Part shown: in pieces, positions 28,290 through 39,489 of the stretch
Numbering within the stretch: position 1 is the stretch's first letter
Layout: the number at the start of each line of letters is the position of its first letter
Position numbers and translations under genes: made by a program
Source of the DNA: Pycnopodia helianthoides
Taxonomy: Eukaryota; Echinodermata; Asteroidea; Forcipulatida; Asteriidae
Length of the DNA stretch: 64,000 bases
Reading direction: 5' to 3'
Assembly: GCA_032158295.1 (NCBI GenBank)
Contig: CM063243.1
Coordinates: 2,046,001 to 2,110,000, forward strand
The notes under the pieces: model-generated
Seen by the model: the letters and a program-made list of their open reading frames with translations, nothing else
Told to the model about the DNA's origin: nothing
Databases searched by the model: none

Positions 28290-28990
28290 TGTTGGTCACA
28301 TGAACCCACCCACCTAACCCAACTTGGGCCAGTTCTATTCTGACCATCACATAAAAATCATCCCTCCATAAAAACTACTAGTTCATTTCCCCTACCCTCA
28401 ATTAGACTGCAGCCCAACCATCAAAACAAAATCCAGCAACCCATAGCCCCACCCAATCATGACAACTAGCAGGCCATCCCCTACCCCCACACCAAACTTC
28501 AGCCCAAAAGCCAACTGGCCCAGCAAACTCCCAGCCCTTACCCCAGCTTCATGCCCATGTCCAGTCAGCCATCACCCCACAGCATTACTACCAAACCATT
28601 CCCCTACCCCCACACCAAGCCTTCAGCCAAACTCCCCAGCCCTCTACCCTGCTTGAAAATTCCCAATGTGTCCAGCCAACCACACCCAGCAAGATGACTT
28701 CATCTCCCCTACCCTCACATCCAACCAGCTCATCAGCCCACTGGTTTACTGACTGCCCAGTCTCCAGCCACCCATCACCCCATGATAACAACTAGCCCAT
28801 CCATCCACTCCTACCATCACCCCAAGCCTTCATCCCAACCAGTCCAGCCCACTGGCTGCCCAGCAGCCTCATAACCCACCACCCACAGCCCTCACCCCAG
28901 CCCACTGGCTGACTGACTGCCCAGCAACATCCCTGGCCACCCAGCACTTAGAAATTTTACTCCCCAATCTCAACTCCAAGGCCCTTGGTC
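28290..28990. repeat. C-rich, G-poor degenerate repeat tract
   Basis: About 700 bp where the plus strand is dominated by C and A with few G. Phrases such as CAGCCCACTGGCTG, CCCCTACCCCCACACCAA and CATCACCCCA recur at irregular spacing. One frame reads as Pro/Ser-rich and the opposite strand as Trp/Gly-rich; both are composition artefacts. It is an old degenerate minisatellite or a strand-skewed tract. Confidence 0.65.
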
Positions 28991-29099
28991 AGCCCTCAGA
29001 TCAGCCAGAAATCCAAGGGTATAGCCAGGCAGAAATTTGTCTGAAAATTTTTCTAAGTTTGGCCATTCTAATATTCATCAGGTCAAAAACCGTTAAATT

Positions 29100-29180
29100 T
29101 TCATGAAAGCTCAGTGGCAGAGCGGTAAGAGAGAGTGCACACTGAGCTGAAGGTACCAGGTTCAAGCCCTACCGATTTTT
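29100..29180 (+). mobile_element. tRNA-like SINE head (plus)
   Basis: AGCTCAGTGGCAGAGCGG is an A-box region and GGTTCAAGCCC a B box 45 bases later. The arms do not fold into a good cloverleaf. It faces the opposite-strand head at 29222-29312. Confidence 0.6.
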
Positions 29181-29221
29181 TCAAGAATTAGAAAAAAAAT
29201 TGTTTTTTACTGGTAAAAAGG

Positions 29222-29312
29222 GGTCCCACCAGGATTTGAACCCCCGAGCTCACAGCTCCAGAATTCTGAAAGCTGTGAGCTAGCCCGCTGGGCTAAATCG
29301 CCGCTTAAAAAA
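29222..29312 (-). mobile_element. tRNA-like SINE head (minus)
   Basis: On the minus strand, TTAGCCCAGCGGGCTAGC resembles an A-box arm and GGGTTCAAATCC is a B box. An 11-bp perfect hairpin (AGCTCACAGCT / AGCTGTGAGCT) lies between them, longer than a normal tRNA arm. It is convergent with the head at 29100. Confidence 0.6.
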
Positions 29313-29386
29313 ATTGCTCGGAACTAATATTTATACCTTAGGATGGAAAGGTCAAATTAAAAAAAAAAAAAATGAGATGCGCCCTA

Positions 29387-29399
29387 TGACCTGTGACCT
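29387..29399 (-). promoter_or_regulatory. Perfect DR1 nuclear-receptor site, first
   Basis: On the minus strand it reads AGGTCA-C-AGGTCA. DR1 sites bind HNF4, COUP-TF and RXR heterodimers in animals. The twin site lies 27 bp further on. Confidence 0.45.
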
Positions 29400-29413
29400 T
29401 AGCATGAGCCCTA

Positions 29414-29426
29414 TGACCTTTGACCT
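29414..29426 (-). promoter_or_regulatory. Perfect DR1 nuclear-receptor site, second
   Basis: On the minus strand it reads AGGTCA-A-AGGTCA, the canonical HNF4/RXR sequence. It and its twin lie in a 27-bp tandem duplication (CCTATGACCT...TTAGCATGAG). Confidence 0.45.
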
Positions 29427-29550
29427 TAGCATGAGCTAGGAAAGGAAAAAGAAAATGAAGAAATGTTTGTTGTGTACGTTTAAAAACAGTTTATTCATAC
29501 CGTTTAAAAAGAGCAAAAAAAAATACGCATAGTTTAAACCAAATTTGTTT

Positions 29551-30648
29551 CGCAAGTAAACGTAAAGACTACAAACCTTAATAAGTAGTTTAACATTAAA
29601 ACTTCAAAATAAATAAAACAAAATATTAAACAGAGTAATATGCCTTATGTGTATAAATGTAACGTCATTTGTGTAGTTTATGCAAGTAAACGTAAAGACT
29701 ACAAACCTTAATAAGTAGTTTAACATTAAAACTTCAAAATAAATAAAACAAAATATTAAACAGAGTAATATGCCTTATGCGTATAAATGTTACGTCATTT
29801 GTGTAGTTTATGCAAGTAAACGTAAAGACTACAAACCTTAATAAGTAGTTTAACATTAAAACTTCAAAATAAATAAAACAAAATATTAAACAGAGTAATA
29901 TGCCTTATGCGTATAAATGTTACGTCATTTGTGTAGTTTATGCAAGTAAACGTAAAGACTACAAACCTTAATAAGTAGTTTAACATTAAAACTTCAAAAT
30001 AAATAAAACAGAATATTTAACAGAGTAATATGCCTTATGCGTATAAATGTTACGTCATTTGTGTAGTTTATGCAAGTAAACGTAAAGACTACAAACCTTA
30101 ATAAGTAGTTTAACATTAAAACTTCAAAATAAATAAAACAAAATATTAAACAGAGTAATATGCCTCATGCGTATAAATGTTACGTCATTTGTGTAGTTTA
30201 TGCAAGTAAACGTAAAGACTACAAACCTTAATAAGTAGTTTAACATTAAAACTTCAAAATAAATAAAACAAAATATTAAACAGAGTAATATGCCTTATGC
30301 GTATAAATGCTACGTCATTTGTGTAGTTTATGCAAGTAAACGAAGACTACAAACCTTAATAAGTAGTTTAACATTAAAACTTCAAAATAAATAAAACAAA
30401 ATATTAAACAGAGTAATATGCCTCATGCGTATAAATGTTACGTCATTTGTGTAGTTTATGCAAGTAAACGTAAAGACTACAAACCTTAATAAGTAGTTTA
30501 ACATTAAAACTTCAAAATAAATAAAACAAAATATTAAACAGAGTAATATGCCTTATGCGTATAAATGCTACGTCATTTGTGTAGTTTATGCAAGTAAACG
30601 AAGACTACAAACCTTAATAAGTAGTTTAACATTAAAACTTCAAAATAA
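29551..30648 (+). repeat. Homogeneous 130-bp satellite, about 8.4 copies
   Basis: Units start at 29551, 29681, 29811, 29941, 30071, 30201, 30331, 30459 and 30589 (CGCAAG/TGCAAGTAAACGTAAAG). Copies are nearly identical, with a handful of substitutions, so the array is young or kept uniform. The last units alternate: a three-base-deleted form (AAACGAAGAC) at 30331 and 30589, and CCTCATGCG/AATGTTA against CCTTATGCG/AATGCTA. This shows a 258-bp dimer. The array stops abruptly at AAATAAATAG|CGCATTGG. Confidence 0.95.
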
Positions 30649-30664
30649 ATAGCGCATTGGCCCA

Positions 30665-30991
30665 TCCTCTGCGCTGCGCATACATATATGTGCGCTTTCC
30701 ATTGTGTCATCACCATTATACCCTATGACATCAATACATAAGGTCTAGTGGTCCTTTATCTTAAGTACTAACAATACTGTAGAGCAGTTTCGTGTCTTCG
30801 TTATCAAGAGTACCAATATTTTTTTAAGCAAAAGCTGCGCATACATTATGTGCGTTCTTCATTGTTTCATCACCATTATACCCCTATGTCTTCAATGCAT
30901 AAGGTCTATTGGTCCTTTATTTTAAGTACTAATAATACTGTAGAGCAATACGTGTCTTCGTTATCAAGAGTGACAATATTTTTTAAGCAAA
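30665..30991 (+). repeat. ~165-bp tandem duplication
   Basis: Two copies (about 30665-30832 and 30833-30991) share CATCACCATTATACCC, AAGGTCTATTGGTCCTTTAT and TGTCTTCGTTATCAAGAGT. They lie directly after the 130-bp satellite. Confidence 0.85.
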
Positions 30992-31039
30992 AGTAAGATC
31001 CACATCATCTCAAAATGAGCAAAAAACACTATTTCTACT

Positions 31040-31405
31040 TTATAATGCTGTTAAAGGTGCTGTTTAAGAATATTGTTCAGGATTGGTAGAGCTGACAAAA
31101 TAGTTGCAAGTTTTGGGTGATCAACCATGTACATGAAGTAACAAACCTGTGAAAATGGTGGCTTAATTCGTTGTGCAAGTCAGGAGACAATAGTGAAAAA
31201 CCATGCATAGTATATTGTCCTTAATTTTGATTGTAACAACCAAAATCAGCTGTTATGTTAAAAAAAAGAAGGTTTTCTTGAATATGAAAAGAAAATATAT
31301 CACCAAACAAATTGTTCTAGTATGAACTTAATAATCAGTAAGTTTGCAGACTAAAATTAAACAGTGATGTTTTTTATCCTATACCTATCCTGTACATTCC
31401 CTTTA
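31040..31405. mobile_element. Decayed TTAA-type MITE
   Basis: It begins TTAAAGGTGCTGTTTAAG and ends CTGTACATTCCCTTTAAC, with AACAAACCTGTGAAAAT inside, as in the MITE at 52878. The match is weaker than for the other copies. Confidence 0.5.
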
Positions 31406-31510
31406 ACAAATAAAAACGCTAATTATTCCCCCTAAAATGGGTTCAAAAGACTGCATTCTCTCAGTCGCCCCCCCCCCCTTTTACTTGATCAGATATTACA
31501 ATACACTTAT

Positions 31511-31862
31511 TTAAGGCAGGATGTACTTTGGGTAGTTACCCCATATTTTAATGAACATAAAGACTTACTTGGTAAACAGCACTGGAGAGCTGCTGATATT
31601 ACAAAACATTGTTAGAAAATTACCCCTTTGAAGTAATGTAGTTTTAGAGAAAGAGGTAGTTTTTCACCCCAAAATTTGAATCTGATGCACACAATTCTAA
31701 ACAACTGAAAGCACACAATTCTATGCAACAAGGATGGGTCTTTCTCTTTTCATTGTTTTCTTGCATCTTCAATGACCAAATGAGCCCAAATTTCAACAGG
31801 TTTTTTAATTTTATGCATATGTTGGGATACACCAAGTGAGGAAGCTGGTCTTTGACAATTAA
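31511..31862. mobile_element. TTAA-flanked MITE, family 2, copy 2
   Basis: The left TTAA end (TTAAGGCAGGATGTACTTTG) and interior (AAAGACTTACTTGGTAAAC, GAAAGCACACAATTCTATGC) match family 2. The right end runs into (AAT)n and AAGCGCTGTCTATCTAAG, a possible SINE-tail fragment. Confidence 0.75.
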
Positions 31863-33559
31863 TAATAATAATAATTAAAAACTTGTAAAGCGCTGTCTAT
31901 CTAAGACTAAACTTATTCCAAGGCGCATAAAAACAAAAAACAGAGAGAGTAACAACAAAGATCACAAATTACGTAGCTTAGAAAGAAATAAGAGCACATT
32001 GAATAAAACAGATTTACATAAACGTGTCGGCAAAAACAAGTGGTAAAAAATAACAAACAGAAAGTCATTCATAAGACATATTGAATAGGTGAGTTTTTAC
32101 CCAAAGTATACCCTGTCTTTATTTCAATTCATAAAATGAGAACCCTTGTAATCAACACAGTGCTTCCAACGCAACTGCTTTATATGAACTATTATACACT
32201 TAAATATTAATAGCATTATGTATGATTATAATTTTCATTTGGTCACTGCATAGAGGGTGCTAGCACTGTCTAGCAGCCAACAAGTCAAATGTGTGATAAT
32301 TCTGTCCTTAGAAAACACTGATTTAATATTCAAGGCATTAAAATGGACAATCATTTCTTTATTTCCTTATCACAGTTTGGGATACCTTACAGAAGCGAGG
32401 CTGCATTTCCGCACGGCTTAATAGACGCAACGATAGCGTATGAAATGGATATTAAACAACTGCTGCATTATCAAAGACACGCGCACGCAATGATGTGGTA
32501 CGCACCGTGCAATATAACAAATCGGATGGAATGAAAAATGCACGGTGAATGGAACGAAAAATGCACGGTGAATGACGTAGCGAGCAATGGTATGTTTATT
32601 TGCTATCACGTGATGGACAATCCTCCAATCAAATGGCGAAGATCTGCTTGGGTGTTATATAACAACATTTAATCTATGCAGCGCCCGCTCATTAATAAAC
32701 CAACAATATTTCTTTTTACCGACGTTACCCAAGATTACATGAACTCATAAGTGATAGCCTATCTTACACTTTCGTTCAAACCTTTCAGTTTCACTTTCTA
32801 TTTGTGTTAGTATTTATCCTCATTATTTATTATTACTATAGCCTGCATTCCTACATACGATTAAATGCAGCGCAAACATTAGAAAGAGTAAAGTAAACGT
32901 TCGCTTGGTTAAGTTGTTAACAAAGACAAAGTTTCAAATTCTTGTTAGTGATGCACAAAATAAAATGCAGATATTATTATACACTTAATTCCCCACATTT
33001 TAACTTGTTTAACTTGTAAAATATAACATTAATCTACATATAGGCCTGGCGAACACTCTCTGATAATATATAAAGTTCATGCCGGTGATAGTTTTTATTT
33101 AAGTTAGGATGTGTTAAATTACCATTAAATATCCGAGCTAAAGTATCTTTGGACATTTTCCACAGCATGCTTAAAACACATTAGCATTGCTTATGACCTA
33201 CTCTATATATTGTGTTTATCTACCTGTTTTTGTTAGTGTGCAATTCTCTTTTTAAGGTGCTTTGAATTACATCCCTGTATACTTTGATAATCTAAGTATC
33301 TGTAATGTATGCTTTCTTACAACCATCTTAGTGATATAACTTTTTCTAATAACTATAAACAAAATAACATGACTGTTACAAAGAATAGGCCTACTATATA
33401 TTTAATATTAGTATTAATATTACTCTACTCCAATTCCCTAACATTAATTTCTTTTGTCTCACCATTTATTTCAATTGATGAACATCATGTTAATGTAAAA
33501 TATAATAACTTGAACAAAGTAAAAATCATTAGTTGTATTTTTAAACCAAAAGTGACAGC
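31863..33559. other. AT-rich intergenic sequence
   Basis: Two short tandem GGAACGAAAAATGCACGGTG-type copies occur near 32529. ACAGAAGCGAGGCTGC at 32390 has an inverted match at about 35961. No gene is supported. Confidence 0.35.
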
Positions 33560-34480
33560 CCATAATCTATCATTGTTATTCTTAACATTATTCTCATGTC
33601 ATGGTAGTAACTTATCACATGTACATTACATGTATGAGTTGTTGTAATTGGAAACATAGACTTGTTAGAGATAGGCCTAGATAGATTAAGGCTAATGTAA
33701 TTGTTAATGGAAATACTCAAATCTTTTTTCACCCCCCCCCTCCCCCACCTGTTGTTTAATGTCATCATTTGAATTTAACTAAAGTAACACAAGGACAGGA
33801 TTAGTTAAAGGTTAAAAACTCTACTAATAAACTTGTTTAAAAAAAAATCTATAAATCTTAAAAGTGTCTATTTCATTCAAATAACATTGAGAAGTTTTAG
33901 TAACTTACCACATGTACATTTACAAGTTAGGCCTAGACATATTAAAGATAATGTAATTGGCTTTTGTTTTTCATATAAATGTAAATACACAATCCTTTTT
34001 CCTAACCCCCCCCCTTTTTTAATGTCATTATTTGAATTTAACTGAAGTAACACAAGGACAGGATTAGTTAAAGGTTAAAAACTCTACTAATAAAAGCATA
34101 GAACTTGTCATAAGAAAAAATTAATCATAGGATATGTTAAATGTCTATTTCATACAAATAAAATTGAAAAATGTTCTGGTAGTAACTTGTATATCACATG
34201 TACATTTACATGTATGAGTTAATGTAAAATGTATACTTATTGTAATTGGAAACAGACTTGTTAGAGTTAGGCCTAGATAGATTGATGTTGATGTAATTTA
34301 ATAATTTCACATTAATGCTAATATGTGTATTCCCCCTTTAAATGTCAACATTTGAATATAACTGAAGTAACACGAGGACAGGATTATGTAATGGTTAAAA
34401 ACTTAATAGTTAAAAGTATAAAACTTGTCACAAAACTCATCATATGATATGTTTATGTATATTTCAGAAATTTTAATTCA
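33560..34480. repeat. Three degenerate ~290-bp repeat units
   Basis: The phrases TATCACATGTACAT, GACTTGTTAGAGATAGGCCTAGATAGATT and AAGTAACACAAGGACAGGATTAG recur in order near 33610-33805, 33905-34060 and 34195-34385. A C-rich run follows the middle phrase in the first two. Fainter traces go on to about 35,100. Confidence 0.75.
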
Positions 34481-36189
34481 AAGCCTAATTTAATTATCGA
34501 CTGTTAGTAGAAGACACTACAATACTTAAAACTATTAAATATAAACTGTTCAATATAAATTAAACTGTTAATATAAATTGTACTTTTCTCTACTGGACAA
34601 ACAGTAAGGCCTCTTTCTGTTACAAAATGAAATTTGGATATTGGTCGCAATATCTTCAACACGCGATGACTTTATATCCGCCGACTCACGCTCCGACCCG
34701 TTTTTTAAACAACATTCTTGTTTAATAGATGATAATTTTGTTTGTTAGTGATACACAATATAACATGTTACCCCTACAAAAGATGTCATTGGTTGAATTA
34801 ATGAAAAAGTATTTAAAATGCAAAAATCTGTGGTTTAGAAATTGGGTGTCAGCCTATAGTTTATCATTGTTATTTTAAAATGTTAAGTTTAAATTAGTTC
34901 TTCAAATTTCTTTTCAATGTAGTTAGTTTTGTAAAATGTAGTTATTCAAATTTGAAACATGAACTTGTTAGAGTTAATTTAATGTTGGTTTAGTTAGTAT
35001 ACATAATTAATCTTGTCATACAAATGTTAATCAATTTATCAATATCTAACAATGTCATCAGTTGCATTATTTTAACTGAAGTAACAAAATAATAAGATTT
35101 AGAATAACATAATATTAATAATGTTTAGCATTTTTGTATTCAAGGGATTAAATTATTTATCATAAAAAAATCATTGTAAGATATGTCAAATGTCAAATAC
35201 ATTTAAAACATTTAAATAACATTGATGAATTTTAATTCAAAACATTGTGACACACTCATTTTTATATGGACAGACATAAATGAAATTTTCCGTAAGTAAA
35301 AATCATCGTGGTTGTGATTAGTTTTTTATCAGTTATCTATCTGTGTAGATAAATAGCAAGTATTTAGTGAAAAAAATTTTTGTGATGTTTTATCATGAAT
35401 TGTTATTTTATAAATAGTAATTTGTCTTCTGATTAAAATACCGATATGCTACTGGTAACGTGGTCATTTGTTTTTAGTCATTTTATTCAAACCATGGAAG
35501 TTATTGATTCGCAGATGTTAGTGGTGAACTTTAAAGGAATTTTAATAAATACATCACAATAATTTGTTTTGTAAAATAAACCTTGTCAATAAAGCCCCAA
35601 CTACAAATCATTTAATTTTTAAAATAATATCAGCCTTGTAACTTTTTGGTTGCAGGAAAAGTATTCCCCCCTTCTCTGTATTAATATATTGTTTGTGTTT
35701 TTCAGTATTTTGTTTTAAACCTTATACCTATTAATTATACTTTGTTATTTCATGTATTTATTATAATCTTGTAATTTGTTAAATTTTGCAACATACCTAC
35801 ATTTGTTTCTGATTTATAGAGAGAGAAAAATAATAATAACACAATCCAGTGCATTTTCACAATAATGTATTTTTCCTATATCGAACGAACGCCGTTATTG
35901 GCCGCAATATTTAACACGCGATGACTTTAAAGTCCGCTCCAGCCCATCAGCAGCAGCCTCGCTTCTGTACCTAATCAATCTTGTTTATTACCAAATTAAA
36001 CCAGCGTAAACATATATTTGGGGGCAAAGTTACTGGTACACCACTGATAAAGTTTAACATATAAATAGTAATGCAGAACATGCAGAACAGTCATCCAAAA
36101 ATGAACTCATAATATTCCTTATAGTTAAAAAGTATAAAATATTTACAAGTACACCATTGCAAGCATTTTAATTCAATCAGTTTTAATTT
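34481..36189. other. AT-rich sequence with a repeated NCGCAATAT motif block
   Basis: ATTGGTCGCAATATCTTCAA then ACACGCGATGACTTTA (34638) resembles TTGGCCGCAATATTTAACACGCGATGACTTTA (35898). These could be remnants of the ends of a mobile element. No gene is seen. Confidence 0.4.
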
Positions 36190-36224
36190 TTGTCAATTTC
36201 GTCTCAAATCGGATGCCCCCCACC

Positions 36225-36506
36225 ATTCAAATTTCTGAATCTCCCGCACCACCAATCGAATCTCCACACTACAAAGGCTCTAATTCTCCAATTTCGCAGC
36301 TCAAAAAAACGCATTTGTGCTGCCTTGCAATGGTGCACTTATTTACAAGACGTTAACTGTATAGTGCTGCAAAAAACAGCCCACTTACGACGATAACAAA
36401 AACATCTAAACATCAAACAAACCTCTACAATATCTTACAGTTGTAGACAACAAATGGCTTGGTTGTTGATTTATAATTGCTAGATGAACATCTGAGATGT
36501 CTAGAT
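36225..36506. repeat. Copy 1, left part, of a segmental duplication
   Basis: It aligns to 38940-39160 (CTTGCAATGGTGCAC, ACTGTATAGTGCTGCAA, ACGACGATAACA, GAACATCTGAGATGTCT). In copy 1 the minisatellite next to it is only a few units long, whereas in copy 2 it is about 1.1 kb. A LINE follows directly. Confidence 0.8.
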
Positions 36507-37285
36507 GAATAATAATAATAATAATAAAGACATTTATAACACGCAAAACATATCCACCAAGGGGTGCTCAAGGCGCTCACAAGAAGAATAGTAATCAAAT
36601 ATGACGTGTCATCAGGTGGGATTTCAGTTAGTTTTGAAATTATCAATAGTTGCACATGTCTTGAGTTACGGAGTTTGTTCCACAAGTGAGGAGCGGCGGA
36701 AGCAATCGCTCGATGATCATACGCAAAAAACACTTGAAGACCGGAGACCAGAGCGATTTGACTTATGGATGTGGATGAGAGAAGCGATGTATTCAGGTGA
36801 TGAGAACTTTAATGCACGGAAGGTGATGAGAAGGACTTTGTATGCAAGGCGCTGTTCAACTGGCAACCAGTGGAGGCTTCTTAGGACTGGAGTAATGTGC
36901 GAGTATTTCCGTGTGTTTGTGACTAGACAAGCTGCGGCATTCTGGACCTGTTGGAGCTTCTGAATTAGGTAGTTTGGAAGACCTAGCAGTAGACAATTGC
37001 AGCAGTCAATTCGAGATGTAATAAAAGCGTGAACGAGCTGCTCAGTAGCCTTTGGAGTGAGATATTTTTGAATCAGGCGAATGTTACGAAGACTGTGGAA
37101 AGCAAGTTTCACACAGTTAGACACTTGTGACTCCATTGTCATGTTGGAGTCAAAAATGACCCCAAGATCTCTGGCTTTACCAGCACGGGAAATTGATGTG
37201 GTGCCAATGCGTACGTCTTGAACTTTAAGCTTGGCAATCTGTTGCTTTGATCCCAGCAAGAGAAATTCCGTTTTTGCATCGTTAA
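36507..37285 (-). mobile_element. 5'-truncated CR1/L2-group LINE, 3' end of the RT ORF
   Basis: The minus-strand frame covers the C-terminal part of an RT polyprotein: DAKTEFLLLGS, then LGVIFDSNMTM, then a CR1/L2-like LVHAFITSRIDCCNCLLLGLP, NAAACLV and HITPVLRSLHWLPVEQR. It continues in another frame to AIASAAPHLWNKL, so one frameshift is present. The 3' end is GCGCCTTGAGCACCCCTTGG then (ATT)n. It is severely 5' truncated and inactive. The insertion is missing from the paralogous segment near 39,160. Confidence 0.88.
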
Positions 37286-37430
37286 ATTGATGTTTATAAA
37301 CAAGTTGCTCTCCTTCATACCCTGTAGCCTTCAAGATGTCAGTAGAGATAACTCCCTTCGCTCTTGATTTCAGGGAATTTAGCTTTATCTCTGGCATCTG
37401 AAAAGAAAAGTTTACAGATAATTTTGTTTT
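37286..37430 (-). pseudogene. Exon-like segment, copy 1, right part of the duplication
   Basis: On the minus strand TTTTCTTTTCAG|ATGCCAGAGATAAAGC looks like an acceptor and exon. The frame MPEIKLNSLKSRAKGVISTD is open and fuses into the LINE frame. The paralogue at 39215-39310 has the same acceptor but a frameshift. The protein is not recognised. Confidence 0.4.
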
Positions 37431-37827
37431 TGTACAAGTGAATAAATGCAATTATCAACGGTCATCTCCACATGGAATAATAATCTTGTTATTTAAGTAA
37501 TAATAATAATTCAAAATTTTGCCAATAGCATTCTGGTTAGGTACCAGCCCCAACAGGCTTGTCAGATCGTCGGAGCCATTGCACCTCCTGTTCTAAAAGG
37601 TTTGGCCCACCACCACAAGGCAGTCCAGTCCCCAAGCCAGTCCCCTACTGTACTAACATGCCCATAGCCCCAGGCCAAGACTAGTGACTGCTCCTGTTGA
37701 GCCAACCATTTGTGATCACAACAAAACCATCGCAGATCAAGGAGCACCTTTAAGATCAACCACCAGCTGTCACTATGGACCCCACATGCCATGTGCACAT
37801 GTCCAGGTCTCTTTGATTTTCCGCACC
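37431..37827. other. Spacer before the minisatellite
   Basis: Unique sequence with a moderately GC-rich part (37560-37800). Open frames occur on both strands and neither is convincing. Confidence 0.35.
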
Positions 37828-38960
37828 AGCAATCGAATCTCCTCCAAACCAATCGAATCTCCGCACCACCAATCGAATCTCAGCTCCACCATCTGAATCT
37901 ACGCACCACCAAACGAATTTCTGCACCACCAATCGAATCTCTGCACCACCAATAGAATCTCCACACAATCAATCAAATATCCGCCCGACAGTTAAAATCT
38001 TTGACCTCCAATCGAATCTCCGCACCACCAATCGAATCTCCGCACCGCAAATCAAATCTCCGCACCACCAATCGAATCTCCGCACCACCAATCAAATCTC
38101 TGCACTTCGATTGAATCTTTGCACCACCAAATGAAACTCCGCACCACAAATAAAATCCCGCACTACCAATTGAATCTCGACACCACCAATCAAATCTCTG
38201 CACTACCAACCGATTCTCTGCACCACCGTTCGTATCTCCGCACCACAATCAAATCTCCTGCACACCAATTGAATCTCCGCACCACCAATTGAATCTCTGC
38301 ACCACCAATCAAATCTCTTCTCAACCAATCGAATCTTCACCCACAATCGTATCTCGCACCACCAATCAAATCTATGTACCACCATTTGAATCTCGGCACC
38401 ACCAATCAAATCTTGTACCACCATTTGAATCTCGGCACCACCAATCAAATCTATGTACCACCATTTGAATCTCGGCACCACCAATCAAATCTATGTACCA
38501 CCATTTGAATCTCCGCACCACCAATCAAATCTCTGCACCGCCAATCAAATCTCCACACCACCAAACAAATTTTCGCACCACCAATCGAATCTTCGCACCA
38601 CCAATCGAATCTCCACACCATCAATCAAATCTCCACACGACAATTAAATCTCCGCACAATCAATCGAATCGATCTTTGCACCACCAAATCTCCGCACCAT
38701 CAATCTTATCTCCGCACCATCAATCTTATCTCCGCACCACCAATTGAATCTCCGCACCACCAATTGAAACTCCTTACCACAAATCAAATCTCCACACCAT
38801 CTCTTTGCACCACCAATAAAATTTCTGCCCCACCAATTGAATCTCCGCACCACCAACCCGAATTGCCAAACCATCAATCAAATCTCCGCCAATCTCCGCA
38901 CCCCCATTTGAAGCTCTGCACAACTAACCAAATCTCAGCACCACCATTCGAATCTTGCAC
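37828..38960 (+). repeat. 20-bp minisatellite, about 55 units
   Basis: The unit is CACCACCAATCGAATCTCCG with frequent substitutions and occasional 16-22-bp units. The plus strand is almost free of G. A sub-block near 38370-38510 repeats a 40-bp dimer (TATGTACCACCATTTGAATC). The same unit appears in a few copies in the paralogous position at 36225-36265. Open frames across it (Trp/Gly/Arg-rich or His/Pro/Ser-rich) are repeat translations. Confidence 0.95.
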
Positions 38961-39310
38961 TAAGGCTCTCAGGTCCCCAATTTCATATTTAAAAAACGTT
39001 ATGTGCTTGCAATGGTGTACATGTACTTTTTTACAACACATTAACTGTATAGTGATGCAACAGCCAACTATACGACGATAACAGAAAACTTCAAAATATC
39101 TTACAGTTGAGACAGCTTGGTTGTTGATTCATGATTGCTAGATGAACAGCTGAGATGTCTTGATGTTACTGATGTTTACATCTGCGTTGTTCTCCTTTAT
39201 ACCCGGTAGCCATCATGATGTCAGAAGAGATGATTCCCTTTGCACTTGATTTCAGGGAGTAGCTTCATCTCTGGCATCTGAAAGGTAAAGTTTACCAGAT
39301 TATTTTATTT
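38940..39310. repeat. Copy 2 of the segmental duplication (LINE-free)
   Basis: It matches 36225-36506 followed directly by 37286-37430, with no LINE between (GAGATGTCTTGATGTTACTGATG). It keeps the minus-strand acceptor (ACCTTTCAG|ATGCCAGAGATG) but the exon frame is broken. Confidence 0.8.
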
Positions 39311-39489
39311 TTTTCCAAAGTCCCAGTTTTTTGTGTTTACAGTAATCATTGTTTTTTACTCTATTTTTAACAATTTCTTTTTCATCCTTTTTTTTCATAA
39401 AAAAAAGACATAGAACTCTGTGAGAAAGTTTAACGGGAAAAGTTTTTTGAAGATATTAACATTTTGTTTTCTTTCTAATAATTTTCAAG
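39311..39489. repeat. Intron-like segment shared with 42,560-42,712
   Basis: TAACAATTTCTTTTTCATCC, AACTCTGTGAGAAAGTTTAA and GAAGATATTAACATTTTGT have counterparts in the other segment. This shows that the duplicated block extends through here. Confidence 0.6.

Noticed and set aside
28459..28791. Pro-rich (plus) and Trp/Gly-rich (minus) proteins
   Set aside because: Both arise from the C-rich skew of the tract. No start, splice or domain evidence exists.
37828..38960. Proteins encoded across the 20-bp repeat, or a CRISPR array
   Set aside because: The units are contiguous with no unique spacers, and the open frames follow the repeat period on both strands.
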